Shown piece by piece: positions 22,665-26,785 of a stretch of 26,785 nt of DNA; position 1 is the stretch's first letter; every line of letters starts with the position of its first letter. The stretch covers positions 1-26,785 of the forward strand of contig JAJYZY010000015.1 in NCBI GenBank assembly GCA_021799715.1, written 5' to 3'. The DNA comes from Planctomycetota bacterium (GTDB lineage Bacteria > Planctomycetota > Phycisphaerae > WQYP01). Below the pieces are notes generated by a model. That model was not told the DNA's origin. It did not search any database and saw only the letters and a list, made by a program, of their open reading frames with translations. Both the position numbers and the translations under genes were made by a program.

Positions 22665-23357
22665 ATGAGCGATAATGGTAACAATAATCTATTGGCAGCA
22701 TTGCTTGGCCGCAAGGTCGGTATGACGCAGGTCTACGACGCCGCCGGAACAATTATTCCGGTAACGGTTGTGCAGGCCGGTCCGTGCGTTGTCACGCAGG
22801 TAAAGACCGAAGAAGGCAAGGATGGCTACAACGCCATTCAACTGGGCTTTGAAGACATCAAAGATCGTCGAAGCACCAAGCCTATTATCGGCCACTGTAA
22901 AAAGACCGGGCAGACATCCGCCAAGCGGTTCTTTCGTGAAGTGCGTCTGACCGAAAAGCCGACAATTGCGGCCGGTGCCACGGTGGATGTCTCCACATTT
23001 GACGCCATCAAATGGGTCGATGTGGTGGGCACCAGCAAGGGTAAAGGGTTCCAGGGCGTTATGAAGCGCTGGAATTTCGGCGGCCAGCCGGCATCGCACG
23101 GTACCGAGCGTAAGCACCGGTCGCCGGGCGGCATTGGCGGTGGTCAGGCACCACGCGGCCACGGTCGCGGCATCAAAAAAGGCAAGAAAATGGCGGGTCA
23201 TTTGGGCGTAGAGCAGGTCACGGCCCGTAATCTGGCCTTGGTGGGGGTGGATAAGGAAAAGAATCTGCTGTTGATCAAAGGCAATGTGCCCGGTGCCAAT
23301 GGCGGCCTGGTGTTTGTGCGAAAAGCCAAGACGAAAAAAATTGCGGTGGCTGGTTAA
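22665..23357 (+). CDS. rplC: 50S ribosomal protein L3
   Basis: A 230-residue protein, slightly longer than the usual ~210 because of an N-terminal extension (MSDNGNNNLLAAL). Signatures: LLGRKVGMTQVY near the start, GTSKGKGFQGVMKRW in the middle, and the loop GQPASHGTERKHRSPGGIG that reaches the peptidyl-transferase centre, with GRGIKKGKKMAGH after it. ATG at 22665 with GAGG 7 bases upstream. Confidence 0.97.
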   Translation: MSDNGNNNLLAALLGRKVGMTQVYDAAGTIIPVTVVQAGPCVVTQVKTEEGKDGYNAIQLGFEDIKDRRSTKPIIGHCKKTGQTSAKRFFREVRLTEKPTIAAGATVDVSTFDAIKWVDVVGTSKGKGFQGVMKRWNFGGQPASHGTERKHRSPGGIGGGQAPRGHGRGIKKGKKMAGHLGVEQVTARNLALVGVDKEKNLLLIKGNVPGANGGLVFVRKAKTKKIAVAG

Positions 23358-23373
23358 GAACGTGTGATAAATG

Positions 23374-23399
23374 CGGGCCGGCTGAAAAGCCATGGCCCG
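23374..23399 (+). other. Stem-loop with GAAA tetraloop in the rplC-rplD spacer
   Basis: CGGGCC (23374-23379) pairs with GGCCCG (23394-23399), and inside it GGCT pairs with AGCC around a GAAA tetraloop, leaving a 2-base bulge (AT). It is the most regular of the spacer hairpins. No T run, so it is not an intrinsic terminator. Confidence 0.6.
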
Positions 23400-23419
23400 G
23401 TAGAATCAGGTGATGGCTC

Positions 23420-24058
23420 ATGATTGAATTGCCCATATATAATCAAACAGGTCAGGAAGTGGCGAAGTTCTCGTTGGATGAAGCGCTGCTGGGTGGCGAA
23501 GTTCGCCCGGCGTTGCTCAAACAGGCAGTGGTCATGTACCACGCCAACCAGCGTCAGGGAACCGTGGCAACCAAAGACCGCGGCGAAGTTGCCGGTTCAA
23601 CCAAAAAATTGTACGCCCAGAAACATACCGGCAACGCCCGTCGCGGCAATCTGCGAACCAACGTGATGAAGGGCGGCGGCATGGCGTTCGGCAAAAAGCC
23701 CCGCGAATTCCGTCAATCCATGCCGATCCAGCAACGCCGGCTGGCCCGCAACAATGCGATTCTTGCAAAAATCCAATCCAATACCATCATCATTCTTGAT
23801 CAACTCACCGTTCCAAGCTGCAAAACCAGGGAAATAACCAAAGTGCTTAAAGCGATGCAGGTGGATCGCACGGTGCTCATCGCGCCCGTGGGAGTGGATC
23901 AAAATCTGTTGAAATCAACGCGAAATATTCCAACGGCCACCATTAAACCGGTGGCGGAAGTCAATGCGTATGACATTCTCCAATCGCGCACGCTTCTAAT
24001 GACGCGCGACGCGCTTGAGGGTGTCCTGAATGCCGCGAAACCGGCAAGGAAAAGTTAA
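23420..24058 (+). CDS. rplD: 50S ribosomal protein L4
   Basis: A 212-residue protein of normal length. The extended loop is clear: KKLYAQKHTGNARRGN with GGGMAFGKKPREF, followed by RRLARNNAI. In many bacteria L4 also represses its own operon by binding the leader mRNA; whether it does here is unknown. ATG at 23420 has AGGTG 7 bases upstream. Confidence 0.96.
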   Translation: MIELPIYNQTGQEVAKFSLDEALLGGEVRPALLKQAVVMYHANQRQGTVATKDRGEVAGSTKKLYAQKHTGNARRGNLRTNVMKGGGMAFGKKPREFRQSMPIQQRRLARNNAILAKIQSNTIIILDQLTVPSCKTREITKVLKAMQVDRTVLIAPVGVDQNLLKSTRNIPTATIKPVAEVNAYDILQSRTLLMTRDALEGVLNAAKPARKS

Positions 24059-24113
24059 TAGCACCGGCCTGGCGATGGTCCGAAGTTAAGGTAAAAGAAA
24101 CGGGACGTAAATC

Positions 24114-24398
24114 ATGGAACTTGAATTAACAGAAGTCATCCGAAGACCGGTCGTAACGGAAAAATCCGCCCACCTCGGTAATGCGCGCAACTGTTATACT
24201 TTTGAAGTTGATCAGCGCGCGGACAAGGGCATCATCAAGAAAGCCATCGAATCGCTTTACCATGTGCATGTTGAAGCGGTGCGTACGGTTTTGGTGGCCG
24301 GCAAACCGAAGCGTACTCGGGCCGGGCACAAAATAACGCCCTCTTGGAAAAAGGCGATTGTAAAAGTACATGCCGATGAAAAAATTGAAGTGTACTGA
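24114..24398 (+). CDS. rplW: 50S ribosomal protein L23
   Basis: A 94-residue protein. It has IRRPVVTEKSAHL near residue 9-21, the typical YTFEVDQRADKGIIKKAIES and a basic GKPKRTRAGHK stretch, ending KVHADEKIEVY. L23 sits at the exit tunnel and docks trigger factor and SRP. ATG at 24114 with a weak ribosome site (GGGA). Gaps of 55 bp before and 78 bp after. Confidence 0.96.
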   Translation: MELELTEVIRRPVVTEKSAHLGNARNCYTFEVDQRADKGIIKKAIESLYHVHVEAVRTVLVAGKPKRTRAGHKITPSWKKAIVKVHADEKIEVY

Positions 24399-24438
24399 AA
24401 GGTGCGAACGAAGGTGCGAAACAGGATTGGAAACCTAT

Positions 24439-24460
24439 GCCGCCGTTTGAAGGCGGCTTT
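24439..24460 (+). other. Hairpin in the rplW-rplB spacer
   Basis: GCCGCC (24439-24444) pairs with GGCGGC (24452-24457) around a 7-base loop and is followed by TTT. It resembles a weak terminator or attenuator inside the operon. Confidence 0.45.
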
Positions 24461-24476
24461 GATCAGCGAGTGACCC

Positions 24477-25343
24477 ATGCCAATTAAAACATACAAACCG
24501 ACTTCCGCGGGGCGGCGTTTCAGTTCGGTCAATGCGTTTACCGAAATTACGCGCAATGAACCGGAAAAATCGCTTACTGAACCCAAGGTAAAAACCGGCG
24601 GGCGCAACCACCGCGGTTGGATCACCTGCCGCCACATCGGCGGCGGCCACAAGCAGCTCTACCGCCGGATTGACTTCAAGCGCAATAAAGACGGCATTGT
24701 CGCCAAGGTTGAATCCATTGAATATGATCCGAATCGCAGCTCGTTTATCGCGCTGTTGCAATACGCCGATGGCGAAAAGCGATACATTCTGGCACCGCAG
24801 GGGGTTAAAGTTGGAGATGCCATTGAAAGCGGCAGCCGTCCCGATATTGAAAAGACTCCCGGCAATGCCATGCCGCTTGAAATTGTTCCAGTGGGTATTG
24901 AAATTCATAACATTGAGATGAAGCCGGGGCAGGGCGGACAGATTGTTCGCAGCGCCGGCGGAGTCGCGCGGTTGATCGGTAAAGATGCCGGCCATGCGAC
25001 AATCCAATTGCCGTCCGGTGAAGTGCGGCAGATCAATTGGAAATGCCGGGCGACGATCGGTCAAATTGGAAATGCCGATTGGTTCAACATTCGTTGGGGA
25101 AAAGCTGGCCGCATGCGGTATCGGGGTATTCGTCCGACGGTTCGTGGCGTGGCGCAGAACCCGGTGAGCCACCCCTTGGGCGGCGGCGAAGGGCGTTCCG
25201 GCGGTGGTCGCCATCCGGTAAGCAAATGGGGCGTGCCGGCCAAGGGCGGAAAAACCCGCAATCCGCGGAAGAATTCTTCCAGCAAAATTATGCGTCGGCG
25301 CATGACTGTTCGGTATGGCGAATCGGTATTGCGTAGACGTTAA
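24477..25343 (+). CDS. rplB: 50S ribosomal protein L2
   Basis: A 288-residue protein (usual ~275). Signatures: [33 protein letters not shown], and C-terminal [20 protein letters not shown] then [19 protein letters not shown]. The first His of the normal DHPHGGG loop, which I take to be the functionally important one in E. coli, is kept, but the second is Leu and the Asp is Ser. L2 is essential for subunit joining and peptidyl transfer. ATG at 24477 with only a weak GAG upstream. Confidence 0.97.
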   Translation: MPIKTYKPTSAGRRFSSVNAFTEITRNEPEKSLTEPKVKTGGRNHRGWITCRHIGGGHKQLYRRIDFKRNKDGIVAKVESIEYDPNRSSFIALLQYADGEKRYILAPQGVKVGDAIESGSRPDIEKTPGNAMPLEIVPVGIEIHNIEMKPGQGGQIVRSAGGVARLIGKDAGHATIQLPSGEVRQINWKCRATIGQIGNADWFNIRWGKAGRMRYRGIRPTVRGVAQNPVSHPLGGGEGRSGGGRHPVSKWGVPAKGGKTRNPRKNSSSKIMRRRMTVRYGESVLRRR

Positions 25344-25421
25344 GGTTTGAAGCGTAAAAAGGTACCGGGTGCGCTGATGCGGCCCGGATGGATAAAAGAT
25401 GCTCGATAGAGCGAGGAATTC

Positions 25422-25700
25422 ATGAGTCGAAGCTCGAAAAAAGGCCCGTTTGTTGCGTATCACCTTCTGGAGAAGGTCAACCGGCTCAATGAGCGCAACG
25501 CCAAGGACGCAATCAAGACCTGGTCGCGTTCCAGCACCATCGTTCCGGATTTTGTCGGACACACGTTTATGGTGCATAACGGCAAAACCCATGTTCGCGT
25601 GTTTGTAACCGAGGACATGGTCGGTCACAAACTTGGCGAGTTTGCCCCAACCCGGACGTTCAAAGGGCACACGATGGTCAAGAAGGAAGAAGCGGCCTGA
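25422..25700 (+). CDS. rpsS: 30S ribosomal protein S19
   Basis: A 92-residue protein of standard length: [42 protein letters not shown] region, and [14 protein letters not shown] near the end, all S19 hallmarks. ATG at 25422 preceded by GAGG. The 78-bp spacer before it holds two short hairpins (CCGGG/CCCGG at 25365-25387; GCTC/GAGC at 25401-25412). Confidence 0.97.
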   Translation: MSRSSKKGPFVAYHLLEKVNRLNERNAKDAIKTWSRSSTIVPDFVGHTFMVHNGKTHVRVFVTEDMVGHKLGEFAPTRTFKGHTMVKKEEAA

Positions 25701-25720
25701 GACGGGCCTGATCGCTGAAC

Positions 25721-25750
25721 GGCCGGGTGCCGAAAAAAATATGCCCGGCC
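25721..25750 (+). other. Hairpin in the rpsS-rplV spacer
   Basis: GGCCGGG (25721-25727) pairs perfectly with CCCGGCC (25744-25750) around a 16-base A-rich loop, followed by CTTTAA. Terminator-like but without a proper T run and inside an essential operon. Confidence 0.5.
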
Positions 25751-25778
25751 CTTTAAGCAACGCAAAGAGGATTTGGAT

Positions 25779-26189
25779 ATGGCTAACTTTGTTTCAACAT
25801 GGCGCTTTGCCAAAATCGCGCCGCGGAAGGCCCGGCTGGTTGCGGACCTTATTCGCGGCAAGTCCGTCGATGATGCTTTCGATCTGCTGAAGTTTTCCAA
25901 AAAGCGCGCTGCGGTCATGATCGTGAAGGTATTGAAGGCGGCGGTGGCCAGTGCCGATGCCGGACAGGTTGATGTCGGCGATTTATATGTTTCCGAGTCG
26001 TTCTGTGATGCCGGCCCGATTATCAAACGCATGATGCCAAAAGATCGCGGCAAGAGCTATCGCATTTTGAAACGCACCTGCCACATCACCGTTGGCGTTG
26101 CTGAAGGCGCGCAAGAGCGGGCCGATGCCGCGATAGAGCAGAAGAAAAATAAAAGGAAGCCGCGCCCGGCTAAAGCCAGGGCGGCGTAA
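25779..26189 (+). CDS. rplV: 50S ribosomal protein L22
   Basis: A 136-residue protein. Core L22 features: APRKARLVADLIRGKSVDDA near 14-33, VLKAAVASA, and GRSYRILKRTCHITV as KSYRILKRTCHITV. The C-terminal ~25 residues are a Lys/Arg/Ala-rich extension (EQKKNKRKPRPAKARAA) beyond the usual ~110-residue length. I start at ATG 25779 because GAGGA lies 7-8 bases upstream; an in-frame TTG two codons earlier is less likely. Confidence 0.96.
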   Translation: MANFVSTWRFAKIAPRKARLVADLIRGKSVDDAFDLLKFSKKRAAVMIVKVLKAAVASADAGQVDVGDLYVSESFCDAGPIIKRMMPKDRGKSYRILKRTCHITVGVAEGAQERADAAIEQKKNKRKPRPAKARAA

Positions 26190-26203
26190 AAAGTGAAATG
26201 TGT

Positions 26204-26226
26204 GCCTGACTGAGTAATGGTCGGGC
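26204..26226 (+). other. Hairpin in the rplV-rpsC spacer
   Basis: GCCTGAC (26204-26210) pairs with GTCGGGC (26220-26226) including one G-T pair, around a 9-base loop. No T run. Confidence 0.4.
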
Positions 26227-26282
26227 GGAAATACTGAATCCGGCGTTTGCGTGAAGCATGATCCGGCAGTGAAGAGGTAAAC

Positions 26283-26785
26283 ATGGGTCAGAAGATCAAT
26301 CCAGTTGGGTTTCGAACGGGCATAACCGAGGGCTGGTCCAGCCGCTGGTTTGCACCGAAGAAACTCTTCGGCGAGTTGCTGGTTGAAGACCAGAAAATTC
26401 GTGATTTCGTGGATGACAGGCTGAATCGCAAGCCGCCGTATGCGGCTGTTGCCCGCACGGAAATTGAACGAACGCGCGAAGAGTTGAAAGTGATTCTGCA
26501 CACAGCGCGGCCCGGCGTGGTTATCGGACCCAAGGGAGCGGAAGTTGATAAACTTCGCGATGCCCTGGAAGAGCTTACGCGCCGCAAGGTAAAAGTTGAA
26601 ATTGCCGAAATCGGCAATCCGGATCGGGATGCCAAACTCGTGGCGGAAGGCATTGCGGAGCAGTTGAAGAAGCGGGCATCATTCCGCCGCGTGCTCAAAC
26701 AAAAAGCCGAAGGTGCCATGAACGCGGGTGCCCTGGGAATTAAGATTCAGATATCCGGCCGGAGCGGCGGGGCTGAAATCGCCCG
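26283..26785 (+). CDS. rpsC: 30S ribosomal protein S3, N-terminal part (runs off the window)
   Basis: The frame is open from ATG 26283 (GAGG upstream) to the window end, 167 codons. It begins MGQKINPVGFRTGIT and has the KH domain with GVVIGPKGAEVDKL, as in S3, then the start of the C-terminal domain (RRVLKQKAEGAMNAGALGIK). S3 lines the mRNA entry site. The last ~50-70 residues lie outside the window. Confidence 0.96.
   Translation, partial: MGQKINPVGFRTGITEGWSSRWFAPKKLFGELLVEDQKIRDFVDDRLNRKPPYAAVARTEIERTREELKVILHTARPGVVIGPKGAEVDKLRDALEELTRRKVKVEIAEIGNPDRDAKLVAEGIAEQLKKRASFRRVLKQKAEGAMNAGALGIKIQISGRSGGAEIA

Noticed and set aside
24435..25760. Minus-strand open frame of 441 codons opposite rplB and rpsS
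   Set aside because: Shadow of highly biased ribosomal-protein codons on the other strand.

Overview
The window looks like a chromosomal segment from a planctomycete-type bacterium, most likely class Phycisphaerae. The basis is moderate: two exported proteins with PEP-CTERM-like sorting tails, Tat-exported plant-polysaccharide hydrolases, an SPFH protein of unusual build, and an S10 ribosomal-protein operon with roomy, structured spacers. There is no rRNA or other marker that would fix the taxon.

Left region (1-2914, nearly all minus strand): a decayed defence island ending flush against a tRNA-Val(CAC) gene. It holds two cassettes, each opening with the same promoter region and a small excisionase-like helix-turn-helix (HTH) gene. 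In the left cassette the HTH gene is followed after one base by a phospholipase-D-like/helicase-type defence gene that leaves the window. In the right cassette it is followed by a 30-codon deletion scar, an intact rhuM, and a type III restriction gene (res) cut off after about 89 codons. A 210-bp direct repeat (599-808 and 2631-2840, about 90% identical by eye, no gaps) carries the shared promoter and HTH start; the right copy ends one base before the tRNA 3' end.

Middle region (2915-21861): a small conserved-looking protein (3133-3312); a Tat-exported GH127 + GH27 glycosidase pair (3366-7315, minus) suited to arabinose- or galactose-containing glycans; two tandem PEP-CTERM-type surface proteins (7734-9340, plus) behind a good sigma70-like promoter; an SPFH/flotillin-like protein with an internal triplication (9700-11688); a RhlE-type DEAD-box RNA helicase with a structured promoter/leader (11832-13574); a tight IMPase-SDR-SixA operon (15928 down to 13614); a triple-GAF GGDEF diguanylate cyclase (16325-18484) converging on ilvD (18492-20159) with 7 bp between stops; then an orphan methyltransferase and a STAS protein.

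Right region (21923-26785): a strong promoter followed by the S10 operon rpsJ-rplC-rplD-rplW-rplB-rpsS-rplV-rpsC, truncated by the window end. Spacers are 55-258 bp and nearly all contain a stem-loop; the 258-bp rpsJ-rplC gap has three.

The strongest lead for something undescribed is the cassette arrangement at the left: a shared promoter + HTH module placed in front of different defence genes next to a tRNA, with clear deletion scars. The rest is ordinary or moderately unusual.
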